Shown: positions 10,839 through 19,591 of the stretch, one piece after another | Layout of the letters: each line of letters opens with the position of its first letter | Position numbering within the stretch: position 1 is the first letter of the stretch | Origin: DASXKD01 sp963707905 | Lineage (GTDB): Bacteria > Actinomycetota > Actinomycetes > Streptosporangiales > Streptosporangiaceae | Assembly (NCBI GenBank): GCA_963707905.1 | Contig: CAVPSA010000030.1 | Coordinates: 1 to 64,000, forward strand | Length of the DNA stretch: 64,000 bases | Direction of reading: 5' to 3' | Notes under the pieces: generated by a model | Told to the model about the DNA's origin: nothing | What the model saw: the letters and a program-made list of their open reading frames with translations, nothing else | Database searches by the model: none | Program-made: the position numbers and the translations under genes

Positions 10839-11558
10839 ATGGATGTCATTGAGCTGATCCCGGGGCTGCACTTCCTGCGCTTCCCGGTGGGGCATGCCTA
10901 CCTGTGCGCCGACCCCGACGGCCTGACCCTTATCGATACCAGCCTCCCCCACTTCGCGCCGCAGATCGCCGCGGCAATCCGCGCCCTCGGCCATGACCCC
11001 GCTGACCTGCGACGGCTGCTGCTCACCCATTTCCACGCCGACCACGCCGGCTCGGCAGCCCAGATCGCCGCCTGGGGCCACGTACAGGTGTGCGCGCACC
11101 ACGCCGACGCCACGTTCCTGCGCGGCGAAGAACCCGGGCCGCCCCCGGACCTGGCCGGCTGGGAACGGCCCCTCTACGACCAGGTCAGCGGCCAGCTGCC
11201 AGCCACGCCACTGGCACCGGTCCGGATCGACCGCGAACTCGCTGACGGTGACGAACTCGCCTTCGGCGGCGGCGCTGTCGTCGTGGCCGTGCCCGGCCAC
11301 ACCCCCGGCAGCATCGCGTTCTACCTCCCCAGGCCCCGGATCGTGTTCACCGGCGACGCGGCAGCCGCCCGCCCAGGCGACGGCCGGGTCATTCCTGGCG
11401 TGTTCAACGCCGACCGCGCCCAGGCCGCCGCGTCCTTCCGCCAGCTGGCCAGGCTCGATACCGAGATCGCCTGCTTCGGCCACGGCGAACCAGTCATCCA
11501 CGGCGCCGCGGCCCAGCTACAGGAAGCCGCCCAGCAGCTCCACGGCCACGAACAGTGA
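10839..11558 (+). CDS. MBL-fold metallo-hydrolase
   Basis: At 239 residues it is a normal single-domain metallo-beta-lactamase-fold hydrolase. All zinc ligands are visible: HFHADH (residues 64-69), GHTPGS, FTGDAA and CFGHGEP. The order fits the glyoxalase II/lactonase-like branch that hydrolyses thioesters, lactones or similar. No signal peptide is present, so it is cytoplasmic. The start is the ATG at 10839 with no strong ribosome site. It stands alone, and the exact substrate cannot be read from the sequence. Confidence 0.9.
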   Translation: MDVIELIPGLHFLRFPVGHAYLCADPDGLTLIDTSLPHFAPQIAAAIRALGHDPADLRRLLLTHFHADHAGSAAQIAAWGHVQVCAHHADATFLRGEEPGPPPDLAGWERPLYDQVSGQLPATPLAPVRIDRELADGDELAFGGGAVVVAVPGHTPGSIAFYLPRPRIVFTGDAAAARPGDGRVIPGVFNADRAQAAASFRQLARLDTEIACFGHGEPVIHGAAAQLQEAAQQLHGHEQ

Positions 11559-11916
11559 CATCGCATCAGGCTCCCGGAGAACACGCACTACCTGAATACG
11601 CAAGCCCACCAGTCCATCGCGTAAAGCTGCCCTTCAGATAACAGAAGGAATGGCAGCATCCGGACTCATGGGATTGAGTTCATTATTTGTTGGCAGGACA
11701 TGTCATCAAGTGTTATTGATTCCTGCGGCTGATGCCACGGCGCCGGAAGATCCCGGGCAGCGGGTAGCTATCAGTGTGAGGATCTGTGGCAGCCGCGAGT
11801 GCAGGGCCTCGGCATAGTGGCGTAATGTCCGGTTTGGTCGTGGGCGGACTCTCCGCCCAGCCAGGTCCAGCGGTTCCAGCAGCCGCGCGGGACAACGGGT
11901 GGCGGCGGGCCGCCGG
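11559..11916. other. Intergenic, no feature recognised
   Basis: About 360 bp between the MBL hydrolase and the TetR gene, both ending towards it. I see no gene, RNA or strong hairpin. Part of it (11590-11730) is less GC-rich than its surroundings. Confidence 0.6.
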
Positions 11917-12584
11917 CTACAACGGCAGGCCGGTAAGGAGGAGGTCCAGCGCCCGGGTGTAGTCGGTCATGAATCGTTCCATGTCGCCTTGGGCGGTGAA
12001 CCAGGAGCTGATCGCGACGCCGAGGGCGGCACCGACGAGCGTGCGGACCTCGAAGTCGTCTGGGTTCCGGCCGGTGCGTTCGGCTATGGCGGTGGCGGTG
12101 ACCTGGATGGTCCGGGTGAGCTCGTCCAGCATGCGGGCCCGGATCGCGGGCACTGACAGCGCGAAGTCGGTCGTGTCGCGGATCTTGGCGAGGTCGTCGG
12201 CCGAGAGGCTGGCGAACGCGTCATGCAGGGACGCGCGCAGCGCCTCGATCGGGGGCATGGCGGGCGGCTGGGCTCGCAGGGCGTCTATCCAGAGGAGTTC
12301 CATGTCGTCTTGCAGGACGACGTCTTCTTTGGTGGGGAAGTAGCGGAAGAACGTGGTGTGTGAGACCTCGGCGGCCTCGGCGATCTGCTCGACCGTGGTG
12401 GCGTCGTAGCCCTGCTCGCGGAACAGCCGGAACGCGTGCTCCCGGATGGCGGCACGCGTTTTGGCCTTCTTGCGTTCCCGCAGCCCCGGGCGGGCCGCCT
12501 CGTGGTGCCCGCGGCGGTGCCGGCCGGGGCAGCCGGGCCGGTGTTGCCCGGCCCGGGGACTGGATGTTCAGGCTGCGCGCTCAT
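11917..12584 (-). pseudogene. TetR-family regulator with a single-base frameshift
   Basis: Reading from the ATG at 12584 (strong site GGAGGAG upstream) gives a Pro/Ala-rich leader, MSAQPEHPVPGPGN. After a frame change at about 12484-12487 (a C4 run on the plus strand) it becomes a clear TetR helix-turn-helix: RERKKAKTRAAIREHAFRLF, then VEQIAEAAEVSHTTFFRYF, then a C-terminal ligand-binding domain to 11917. Without the shift there is no usable ATG, GTG or TTG for the DNA-binding half. The start overlaps the end of the DHA2 exporter gene by 17 bp, so the pair would be an exporter with its own repressor. A sequencing indel is as likely as a true null. Confidence 0.8.
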
Positions 12585-14148
12585 GTGCGGATTCTCCTCC
12601 TTCCCGGACCTCGTCGGCGCTGCCCGTGGCCCCCGCCGTGGCACGCCAGGGCAGGAACAGCAGCGCCAGCACCATCCCGGCCACCGCCAGCGCGACGCTG
12701 GCCCACAGCATCGCGTCGATGCCGTGCACGAAGGCCGAGCGAACCTGGTCAAGCAGTGCGGGCGACCCGGCTTTGTGCGCCAAGGCGATGCCGGTGAACA
12801 CGCTGCTGCGCACCGCGCTGGCGGTCGCGGTCGGCAGCCCGGCCAGGTGCAGCTGGGCGTGGTAGCCGGCGGCGAGCACGCTGCCGAGCACCGCGGCGGA
12901 TAGTGGGGCGCCTGCCTTCTGGACCGCTTGCATGACACCGGAGGCGACGCCGGCGCTCTCCTTAGGCATGTCTGCCAGGGCCGCCGACGCCGCGGTGGCC
13001 AGGTTCAGCCCGAAGCCGAGCCCGGTGATCGCGGTCCAGGTAGCGATGAACGCCGTGCTGCTGGCGGCGCTCATGGTGGTGCCGAGCACCAGGCCGGCGG
13101 CGAGGATGGCAAACCCCAGCGCGGCCGTCAGCTTGGCGGTCAGCCGCTTGATGACCAGGCTGGCCAGGCCGGCGCCGACCGCCAGGCCCGCCAGCAACGG
13201 CAGCAGCCGCAAACCGCTGCCCATCGCGTTCACCCCGAGGACCGCCTGGAAGAACTGCGGCGCCGCGAACAGCAGGCCGAACATCGCGAAGACGCCGACC
13301 GCCGCCAGGATGGCCCCCCAGGTGAACCGGGCGGACCGGAACAGGCCCAGATCCACCAGGGGCTGCCCACCGGGGCGGCGGGACAGGCGCAGTTCCCAGC
13401 CGGCGAAGGCCGCGAGGATGGCAGCTCCGGCCACCATCGCGGTGATCGCCGTGGCCGAGGTCCAGCCGTACTGCCCGGCCGCGATAAAACCGTAGATGAG
13501 CACCCCGAGGCCGGTGCAGGAGGTCACGATGCCGGCGGGGTCCAAGCCGGGAGCCTGGCTGGCCCGGGACTCGGGCACCAGCGCCGTGACCGCGGCCAGG
13601 CCGATCACCACCACCGGCAGGTTCATCAGGAACACCCAGCCCCACCAGTAGTGGGACAGCAGCCAGCCGCCGAGGATCGGCCCGATCGGCAGGCCCAGGA
13701 AGTTGGCCGCGCCCCAGATGCCGATCGCCCTGGGCAGTTCCTCCTCGGTGAACAGCACCGCGAGTACCGAGATCACCAGCGGAATCATGAAGCCTGCGCT
13801 CAGCCCGGTCAGGGTCCTGGCGGCGATGAATGCGCCCGCGTTCGGGGAGTAGGCGCACGCCAGCGAGCCGAGGCCGAACATGGTGAGGGCGCCGATCATC
13901 ATCTTCTTACGGCCGAACCGGTCCCCCAGCAGCCCGCCCGGCAGCAGCGCGACGGCCAGCGCCAGCGTGTACGAAGAAACAAACCACTGCAGGTCGGCCG
14001 CTGACGCGTGCAAGGACACCGCCAGCGTTGGCAGCGCCACGCTCAGCACCGTCGCGTCCAGGCTCACGGCCAGCACAGCCAGGGAAAGCCCGGCCAGCGC
14101 CCACCACTTGCGGGCCCCCACCGCCGCCCTGGCTTCGATCACAGTCAT
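12568..14148 (-). CDS. MFS multidrug exporter, DHA2 (EmrB/QacA) family
   Basis: About 526 residues with 14 predicted membrane helices, the DHA2 topology. Family motifs are visible: LDATVLSVALPTL in helix 1 (motif D1), GDRFGRKKMM between helices 2 and 3 (motif A), and GWRWVFLINVP-like sequence at GWVFLMNLPVVVI near helix 6. It is a plasma-membrane proton-coupled drug exporter. I prefer the ATG at 14148 (MTVIEARAAV) over the one at 14160. The downstream TetR gene overlaps its 3' end, the usual arrangement for a drug-induced pump with a local repressor. The substrate is unknown. Confidence 0.9.
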   Translation of the reverse strand: MTVIEARAAVGARKWWALAGLSLAVLAVSLDATVLSVALPTLAVSLHASAADLQWFVSSYTLALAVALLPGGLLGDRFGRKKMMIGALTMFGLGSLACAYSPNAGAFIAARTLTGLSAGFMIPLVISVLAVLFTEEELPRAIGIWGAANFLGLPIGPILGGWLLSHYWWGWVFLMNLPVVVIGLAAVTALVPESRASQAPGLDPAGIVTSCTGLGVLIYGFIAAGQYGWTSATAITAMVAGAAILAAFAGWELRLSRRPGGQPLVDLGLFRSARFTWGAILAAVGVFAMFGLLFAAPQFFQAVLGVNAMGSGLRLLPLLAGLAVGAGLASLVIKRLTAKLTAALGFAILAAGLVLGTTMSAASSTAFIATWTAITGLGFGLNLATAASAALADMPKESAGVASGVMQAVQKAGAPLSAAVLGSVLAAGYHAQLHLAGLPTATASAVRSSVFTGIALAHKAGSPALLDQVRSAFVHGIDAMLWASVALAVAGMVLALLFLPWRATAGATGSADEVREGGESAHERAA

Positions 14149-14160
14149 GACACTCACCAC

Positions 14161-14499
14161 CTTCCAGCCTGCTCTCCCGACTGGCTCCTACTATCAGTTT
14201 TGAGTGGAGCACAATCGTTAGTGAGTGCCGAAAGTCCCTTGCCGGGGGTGGCGAAAGCCCCCGCCGGGGGAGCGGGGCGGGGGGGGGGGGGGGGGGGCCC
14301 AGCGTGCTTGGTGGGCGCCGCGGTGAACTTGTAAACGGCGGCCCGACACGGACGATTATGGGCCGAGGCTCGGGGCCCTTGCGTGCCTGTGAGTATCAGC
14401 CATCCGGCACGCCGCTGTAAGGCTCCGCATCATCTTACGAATAGTAATCCCCGAGTCACAACCGCTTGATCTGGCGTGGGCAGCATCGAAACACCTGCC
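14161..14499. repeat. Intergenic region with a run of 19 G
   Basis: Between the exporter start and the end of the next TetR gene. It holds the promoter region of the exporter (14161-14220, slightly AT-richer). It also contains a homopolymer of 19 G at 14279-14297, beyond what most sequencing reads resolve. No gene is seen. Confidence 0.8.
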
Positions 14500-15180
14500 T
14501 CACCCGCCGGAGCTACGATCCCGCTGGCCCTGCGGGGCGCCTGTTGTGGGCGAACTTGCGGGCGGAGGGTGACGGGTGAGGCTGGGCAGCATGACTTCGT
14601 CGACCAGCGCGCGCAGCGTTTCGGCGGTCACCGGGCGGCCGTGCTGCAGCATGCGGAACGAGATGTAGCCGGGCAGCACGTCCCAGATGTCGTCGCTGAT
14701 GACTTCCGGGACGATCTCCCCCCGGCTGACCGCGCGGTGCAGCACGCCGTGCACTTGGTCGCGCCGGTCGCGGTACAGGTCGTCTGCGAGCCCTTCCCGC
14801 AGCTGGGGGGTGCGGCTGCTGGCGGCGAGGATCCCGGCGATGGTGCTCGCGTACAGGCGCGCATCGCGGGCGATGATCTCGGCGAGCCCGAGCAGGTCCC
14901 CGCGCAGGGTGCCGGTGTCGGGGGGCGTGCCGGTCCCGCGGATTTGGTGCGCGAACGCCGCGCAGACCAGCTCGGCCTTGGAGGGCCAGCGCCGGTACAC
15001 CGTGGTCTTGCTGGCGTGCGCCCGGGCCGCGACCTTGTCCACGGTGAGGTTGTCGTACCCGGTTTCGCGCAGCACCTCCAAGGTGGCCGCCAGCAGCTCC
15101 GCCTCCCGCGCGGTGAGCGAGGCGCCCAGCAGGCCCCGGCCCGCGCCGCGGCGCCCGCTGGCTGGGGGGGAGGTCGCCAT
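14500..15180 (-). CDS. TetR/AcrR-family transcriptional regulator
   Basis: 226 residues. The N-terminal helix-turn-helix is ATLEVLRETGYDNLTVDKVA followed by ARAHASKTTVYRRWPSKAEL, the canonical TetR recognition helix. The C-terminal domain (about residues 105-215) resembles TetR_C ligand domains and includes the DIWDVLPGYISFR region. The start at 15180 leaves 80 bp to the divergent STAS gene, and a perfect 17-bp palindrome in that gap is the likely operator. It probably represses itself and the STAS gene. The C-terminal 20 residues are low-complexity. Confidence 0.9.
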   Translation of the reverse strand: MATSPPASGRRGAGRGLLGASLTAREAELLAATLEVLRETGYDNLTVDKVAARAHASKTTVYRRWPSKAELVCAAFAHQIRGTGTPPDTGTLRGDLLGLAEIIARDARLYASTIAGILAASSRTPQLREGLADDLYRDRRDQVHGVLHRAVSRGEIVPEVISDDIWDVLPGYISFRMLQHGRPVTAETLRALVDEVMLPSLTRHPPPASSPTTGAPQGQRDRSSGG

Positions 15181-15204
15181 AGCCGCACCCTACCGGCTTG
15201 GCGA

Positions 15205-15221
15205 TACGGTACTGTACCGTA
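15205..15221. promoter_or_regulatory. Perfect 17-bp palindrome, likely TetR operator
   Basis: TACGGTAC-T-GTACCGTA lies in the 80-bp gap between the divergent TetR gene and the STAS gene. Size, symmetry and place fit a TetR dimer site controlling both promoters. Binding is inferred. Confidence 0.7.
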
Positions 15222-15260
15222 CAATCCGGAGGGACCAGGGCCACGACGGAAGGACAGGCC

Positions 15261-15635
15261 GTGACCCAGCAGGCAGCAGCCGGGGTGCCACGGCACGGCG
15301 CGGCGATCCAGATCTTGGGCGTGTCCGGGGAGCCGGGCCTCGCGACCGCGGACCGCCTGGCCGCGCGGGGCCGCGCCACCCTCGCCCGCCGGGCGCGGGT
15401 GCTGCTGCTTGACCTGACCGGCCTGACCTTCAGCGGCGCCCACGGGCTCAGCGCCTTCGTCAAGATCGCCAACCACGCCGGCAAGACAGGATGCCGCTAC
15501 GGCCTCATCGCGCCGCCGCCGCAAGTGGCGAAGCTGCTGCGCATCACCCGCCTGGACCAGCGGCTGCCGGTATTCGCTGCCATCCACGACGCCCTCGCGC
15601 ACCTCACGGCCACGGCCTGCGCATGCGCACAGTGA
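15261..15635 (+). CDS. STAS-domain protein (anti-sigma factor antagonist-like)
   Basis: 124 residues. A single STAS domain covers nearly the whole protein: a first strand AIQILGVSGEPG, then RARVLLLDLTGLTFSGAHGL in the place where SpoIIAA-type antagonists carry the phosphorylatable Ser. A Ser is present here (FSGAHG). I chose the GTG at 15261 after GGAAGGAC; an upstream start at 15198 would overlap the palindromic operator. STAS proteins act in partner-switching control of sigma factors or as sensor subunits. No anti-sigma kinase gene is next to it. Confidence 0.8.
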   Translation: MTQQAAAGVPRHGAAIQILGVSGEPGLATADRLAARGRATLARRARVLLLDLTGLTFSGAHGLSAFVKIANHAGKTGCRYGLIAPPPQVAKLLRITRLDQRLPVFAAIHDALAHLTATACACAQ

Positions 15636-15680
15636 CAGGGCAGCAGTGATCAGCCGGACCCGAAAACTGCTGGGGGACGA

Positions 15681-16049
15681 GTGAGCCACCAAGAAACAGG
15701 CATCTTGCCCGGTGATGGACGGCCCGGCCACCCGGCACGCGCCCACCCGCTAGCCGCCCCCAGCCGTGACCCGTGGCTGCGCATCGACCCCGATGCCGCC
15801 ATGATGTTCCCTCTTCCTGGCCAGCTTGGCCATGGCAGGACAGCGTGCCTGCGGCGCCAGCCTGCCCGCATAACCGGCGGCCGGATCGAAGGCGGTTACA
15901 CCAACGTATTCGAGCTGATCTGCCCCAGCTGCGGCGACCATCCCTACCTCGATTACTCTGAGATCCCGGCCCGGCTTCAGCAAATCCGCGGGCCTTACCC
16001 GCTGCATGTGGGCTTGGCGGCATATGAGAAGCACCTCGGGGCGACCTAA
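15681..16049 (+). CDS. Small actinobacterial protein with a Cys pair, function unknown
   Basis: 122 residues from a GTG after GGGGGACGA. The C-terminal half has the recognisable block FELICPSCGDHPYLDYSEI followed by QIRGPYPL, seen in many streptomycete hypothetical proteins. The CPSC pair could be half of a metal or redox site, but only one pair is present. No membrane segment or signal is seen. It follows the STAS gene by 45 bp on the same strand and may share its promoter. Confidence 0.65.
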   Translation: MSHQETGILPGDGRPGHPARAHPLAAPSRDPWLRIDPDAAMMFPLPGQLGHGRTACLRRQPARITGGRIEGGYTNVFELICPSCGDHPYLDYSEIPARLQQIRGPYPLHVGLAAYEKHLGAT

Positions 16050-16325
16050 CGCGCCTTAAAGCGAATCCGAGGCGAATATCTTGCTTCCTCCAGTACAATT
16101 CCATCTGATGAAGGGCTGGTAGTAGTCGGGCATCCATTGGGCCGCAGCCGGTCATGGATATGCGGGCAAACCCTTTTGATACTGGCCGATGTCTTTTAGT
16201 GCCGCAGGCTGCCGCTGCTTCTTTCGGGTCCGGTATAGGGTGCTGGCCGGAGGGCATGGATTGGTTCTTCTGCTGGTCCTTGAGGCATCGCGCGGACCCC
16301 TGGAGCGGTCGTCGGGCGGCGCGGC

Positions 16326-17549
16326 ATGAGTGACGCACGCGGAACTGGCAGTGGCATGCGGCTGCGGCTGGCGCGGCAGGCGCGGGGGTTCTCACAGCAG
16401 CAGTTGGCGGGCATGGCGGGGGTGACGCGGCAGGCGGTGTCTGCGGTGGAGTCGGGGTTGTCGGATCCGTCGCTGCGGGCCGCGCTGGGACTGGCCCGGG
16501 CACTGGGCATGACCGTGGAGGAGTTGTTCGGCCAGCTCGCCCCGGCTTCTCCGGTTGCGGCCAGGCCGGCCGCGCCGCTTGGCGGCGCGGGGGCCAGGGT
16601 CACGCTTGCGCAGTTGGGTGAGGGGTTCGTCGCACTGCCGTTGCGTGGTTTCACGGTGAGCCGGGCCGGGTTCTTGCCTGCTGGCGGGCTGGCCAGTGAG
16701 GCGGGGGAGGCGGGCGCGGGCAGGCAGGTTCAGCTTCTCGGCCCGCCGCGGCCGACGGTTGTCGTCGCGGGCTGTGACCCGGCACTGCCGTTGCTGGGGC
16801 ATCCGCTGGGTCTGCTCGATCCGCCGGTCGCGCTGAGCTGGTGGCCGTGCCCGAGCCAGGAGGCGCTTGGCCTGGCCGCGGAGGGCCTGGTGCATGTCGC
16901 CGGGGCGCATTTGCGCGGGCGGGAGGGCGAGTACAACACCGGCCCGGCCGCCGAATTGCTGCCTGATGGCGGTGAGGTGATCGGGTTCTGCTCCTGGCGG
17001 GAGGGGCTGGTGCTGCGGCCCGAGTTGTCCGATGGTGTCGCGGGGATAGGTGATGTGGCCCGGCGCGGGTTGCGGCTGGTGAACCGGGAACCGGGCGCGG
17101 AGGCGCGCAGCCTGCTCGACCGTGAGCTGGCCGGGCTGGGGGCCGAAGCCAGCGGCCTGCCCGGGTACGGGACGCAGGCGGCCGGGCACCTGCAGGTGGC
17201 TGAGGCGATCGCCGCTGGCCTGGCCGATGCGGGGGTGGCGAGCGAGCCGGCGGCCATGGCCTATGGCCTGGCGTTCGTCCCGCTGGCGGTGGAGCACTTT
17301 GACCTGGTCATCCCCGCACGCCAGGCCGGGTCGCGTGAGGTGCAGGCCCTGGTGAAGGTGCTGTCTTCGCGGTGGCTGCTGGACCAGCTGGCAAGCCTGC
17401 CCGGGTATGACCCGGCCCGGTGCGGGGAGCGCATCGCGGCACTGCCACCGGGCAGCACGGGTCCCGGCCAGCGGCCCCAGCGTGGTGGTTCCGCCCGGCG
17501 GGCTGGTCAGGCCAGCGTTTCCACGGTGCCGGCGCGGGAGACGTCGTAG
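16326..17549 (+). CDS. XRE-type regulator with a substrate-binding-like domain
   Basis: 407 residues. Residues 10-65 are a Cro/CI helix-turn-helix (LRLARQARGFSQQQLAGMAG, then VTRQAVSAVESGLSDPSL). The rest is a periplasmic-binding-like domain of the type used by actinobacterial one-component regulators; VVVAGCDPALPLLGH begins it and YGLAFVPLAVEHFDLVIP belongs to the closing lobe. Related domains bind oxyanions or molybdopterin-linked ligands. The next gene on the opposite strand carries the same kind of domain with a GntR reader, and a tungstate/molybdate-type transporter follows. A role in sensing the transported oxyanion is therefore inferred. Its 3' end overlaps the convergent GntR gene by 43 bp. 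Confidence 0.82.
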   Translation: MSDARGTGSGMRLRLARQARGFSQQQLAGMAGVTRQAVSAVESGLSDPSLRAALGLARALGMTVEELFGQLAPASPVAARPAAPLGGAGARVTLAQLGEGFVALPLRGFTVSRAGFLPAGGLASEAGEAGAGRQVQLLGPPRPTVVVAGCDPALPLLGHPLGLLDPPVALSWWPCPSQEALGLAAEGLVHVAGAHLRGREGEYNTGPAAELLPDGGEVIGFCSWREGLVLRPELSDGVAGIGDVARRGLRLVNREPGAEARSLLDRELAGLGAEASGLPGYGTQAAGHLQVAEAIAAGLADAGVASEPAAMAYGLAFVPLAVEHFDLVIPARQAGSREVQALVKVLSSRWLLDQLASLPGYDPARCGERIAALPPGSTGPGQRPQRGGSARRAGQASVSTVPARETS

Positions 17550-18421
17550 CCGCCGAGCGCGCGGATCGATGCCTGGACGCCCGGGTCACGCAGGGCGGCG
17601 ATGAGCGGTTCGGCGGCTGGGAGGGCGTCGCCACTGAGCACGATGTCGAATTCCTCCCAGACGACGGGGACGAAGCCCAGGTCGAGGGCGGTGGCGGCGG
17701 AACGGGCGCCCAGCCCGGTGTCGGCCTGGCCGGAGGCGACCGACATGGCGACCTCCAGATGGGAATCAGCCTCGGGCCCGGTCACCGACGCCGGTGCGAC
17801 GCCAGCTTCGGTCAGCATCCGGTCCAGCAGCACCCGGGTGCCCGCGCCGAACGGGCGCCGGGCCACCCGCAGGGTGCGCAGGTCACCCACGCCGCGGATG
17901 TGATCGGGGTTGCCCTCGGGGGTGAGCAGGCCCTGTTCGCGGCGCCATAGGTGAATGAGGGTGGGCTGGCGGCCGCGCAGCACCGCCCGGGCGAACGGGC
18001 TGTTGTGCGTGCCGGAGCGGTGCCGCAGGTGGATGGCCGCGGCGTCGGCGGTGCCGCGCCAGATCCTGGTCAGCCCGTGGAAACTGCCGCGCGCGCCGAC
18101 CGTGACCACCGGTGCGCCGGTATGGCGCAGCACAAGGTCCAGCCCAGGGTCATCGCTGCCGGCCAGGCGCAGTGCTGGTGGACTGCTGAGCAGCCGCCGG
18201 GCCGCGATATCCCCGCCAGCGGCGACGCGGGCGCGGCGGCGGTCGGCGACGTCGATCACGCCCGCGTCGGCCAGGTGCCGGTAGGCGCGGCCGACGGTCG
18301 AGCCGGTTGCCTGGTACCGGTTCGCGGCCTCGCGGACGCTGGGCAGCTCATCCCCCGGAACCAGCAGGCCGGCCTCGACGTCGCTGGCGATCTTGGTGCT
18401 GACCTGGAGGTACCTGGCCAT
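17507..18421 (-). CDS. GntR-type winged-helix regulator with a substrate-binding-like domain
   Basis: About 304 residues from the ATG at 18421 (MARYLQVSTK). The winged helix covers residues 1-75 (LPSVREAANRYQATGSTVGR is the recognition region). A binding-protein-like domain follows, with ALDLGFVPVVWEEFDIVLSG near the end matching FVPLAVEHFDLVIP in the convergent XRE protein. It is divergent from the oxyanion-binding lipoprotein gene. An 18-bp palindrome sits just before that gene, so this protein is the likeliest repressor or activator of the transporter. A longer frame from 18514 would run through that promoter and is not preferred. Confidence 0.83.
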   Translation of the reverse strand: MARYLQVSTKIASDVEAGLLVPGDELPSVREAANRYQATGSTVGRAYRHLADAGVIDVADRRRARVAAGGDIAARRLLSSPPALRLAGSDDPGLDLVLRHTGAPVVTVGARGSFHGLTRIWRGTADAAAIHLRHRSGTHNSPFARAVLRGRQPTLIHLWRREQGLLTPEGNPDHIRGVGDLRTLRVARRPFGAGTRVLLDRMLTEAGVAPASVTGPEADSHLEVAMSVASGQADTGLGARSAATALDLGFVPVVWEEFDIVLSGDALPAAEPLIAALRDPGVQASIRALGGYDVSRAGTVETLA

Positions 18422-18515
18422 AACCCGGGACTCTACCGGCCGGAGGCGGGCCCATGTGTTCTGGCGCAACAGTGGGCCTCCCGCCGGACCGGCGCCGCTG
18501 TTAGGCTCTGTCACG

Positions 18516-18533
18516 TTCTGTAGCGATACAGAA
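18516..18533. promoter_or_regulatory. Perfect 7-4-7 palindrome before the oxyanion transporter operon
   Basis: TTCTGTA-GCGA-TACAGAA ends 10 bp before the ATG of the binding-protein gene and overlaps its likely transcription start or ribosome site. A dimeric regulator bound here would block expression. The divergent GntR and nearby XRE proteins are the candidates. Confidence 0.65.
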
Positions 18534-18543
18534 GGGAACAGCC

Positions 18544-19554
18544 ATGACCCGCAGACTCCGATGGGGCGGGCTTGCCGCAGCCGCCACCCTGGTCCTGGCC
18601 GTGACCGCCGCGTGCAGCAGCAGTAGCACGGGCAGCACCGGGACCGGCGCGAGCCCCAGCGCCCCGGCGGCGCAGGGGACGCTGGCGGTGTTCGGCGCGG
18701 GGACCCTGGCCACCCCGTTCACCGCGGAGATCGCGGCGTTCAAGAAGGCCAATCCGGGCGTGACCGTGCATTCGCAGTTCGGCGCCAGCGGCGACATGGT
18801 CAAGGCCATCACCCAGCTGCACCAGCCCGCCGACGTGCTCGGCGTGGCGGACTACTCGCTGATCCCCAAGCTGATGTTCCCCGCCTCCGCGACCTGGTAC
18901 CTGGGGTTCGTGTCCAACCAGATCACCTTCGCCTACACCAGCAAAAGCAAGGGCGCCAGCCAGCTCACACCGGCCAACTGGTACAAGATCCTCGCCCAGC
19001 CGGGCGTGCACATCGGCCGCTCCAACCCGGCCGCCGACCCGTCCGGATACCAGATCCTGCAAATGCTCCAGCTGGCCAACGGCTACTACCACGACCCGGG
19101 CTTGTCCGCCTCGGTGCTGAAGAACTCCCCCGATTCCAGCGTCGCCGAGACCGAGACCTCCCTGCTCGCCGCGCTGCAATCCGGGCAGATCGACTACCTG
19201 GCCATCTACAAGTCCAGCGCGCTGGAAAGCCACCTGAAGTACGTCGCGCTGCCGCCGCAGATCAACCTGTCCGACCCGGCCATGGCCGCCGACTACGCCA
19301 AGGTCTCCATCCACGCCGGCTCACTCGGGACACTGACCGCCAAGCCGATCATCTACGGGATGACCATCCCGACGAGCGCACCCAACGCCGCGCTGGGCGA
19401 GAAGTTCGTCAGCTTCGTCCTCAGCCCCGCCGGCCAGGCGATCATGCGCAGCAACGGGTTCGTGGTCATCTCCCCCGCCCTGGCCAGCCCCCAGGCCAAG
19501 GTTCCCGCATCGATCAAGCCGCTCACCACCCCGTGGCCATCATCGGGCGGGTGA
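18544..19554 (+). CDS. Tungstate/molybdate-type ABC transporter substrate-binding lipoprotein (WtpA/ModA-like)
   Basis: 336 residues. The N-terminus has a lipoprotein signal with lipobox LAVTAAC and a Ser/Thr/Gly-rich linker, so the mature protein is membrane-anchored outside the cell. The binding domain starts GTLAVFGAGTLATPF. The block HIGRSNPAADPSGYQIL (near residue 158) matches the oxyanion-contacting segment of WtpA proteins. IYGMTIPTSAPN near residue 275 fits the same family. It is the first gene of a three-gene transporter and is preceded by a regulatory palindrome. Tungstate versus molybdate cannot be separated here; the molybdoenzymes in the window favour supply of molybdate. Confidence 0.87.
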   Translation: MTRRLRWGGLAAAATLVLAVTAACSSSSTGSTGTGASPSAPAAQGTLAVFGAGTLATPFTAEIAAFKKANPGVTVHSQFGASGDMVKAITQLHQPADVLGVADYSLIPKLMFPASATWYLGFVSNQITFAYTSKSKGASQLTPANWYKILAQPGVHIGRSNPAADPSGYQILQMLQLANGYYHDPGLSASVLKNSPDSSVAETETSLLAALQSGQIDYLAIYKSSALESHLKYVALPPQINLSDPAMAADYAKVSIHAGSLGTLTAKPIIYGMTIPTSAPNAALGEKFVSFVLSPAGQAIMRSNGFVVISPALASPQAKVPASIKPLTTPWPSSGG

Positions 19555-19591
19555 GAGTCCCGGCGGGCGGGCCCGGCGGCACAATGACCAC

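Noticed and set aside
12285..12938. Minus-strand frame of 217 codons containing the TetR start.
   Set aside because: Only the part from 12584 to about 12487 belongs to the TetR gene; the rest is an out-of-frame reading of the exporter and of TetR.
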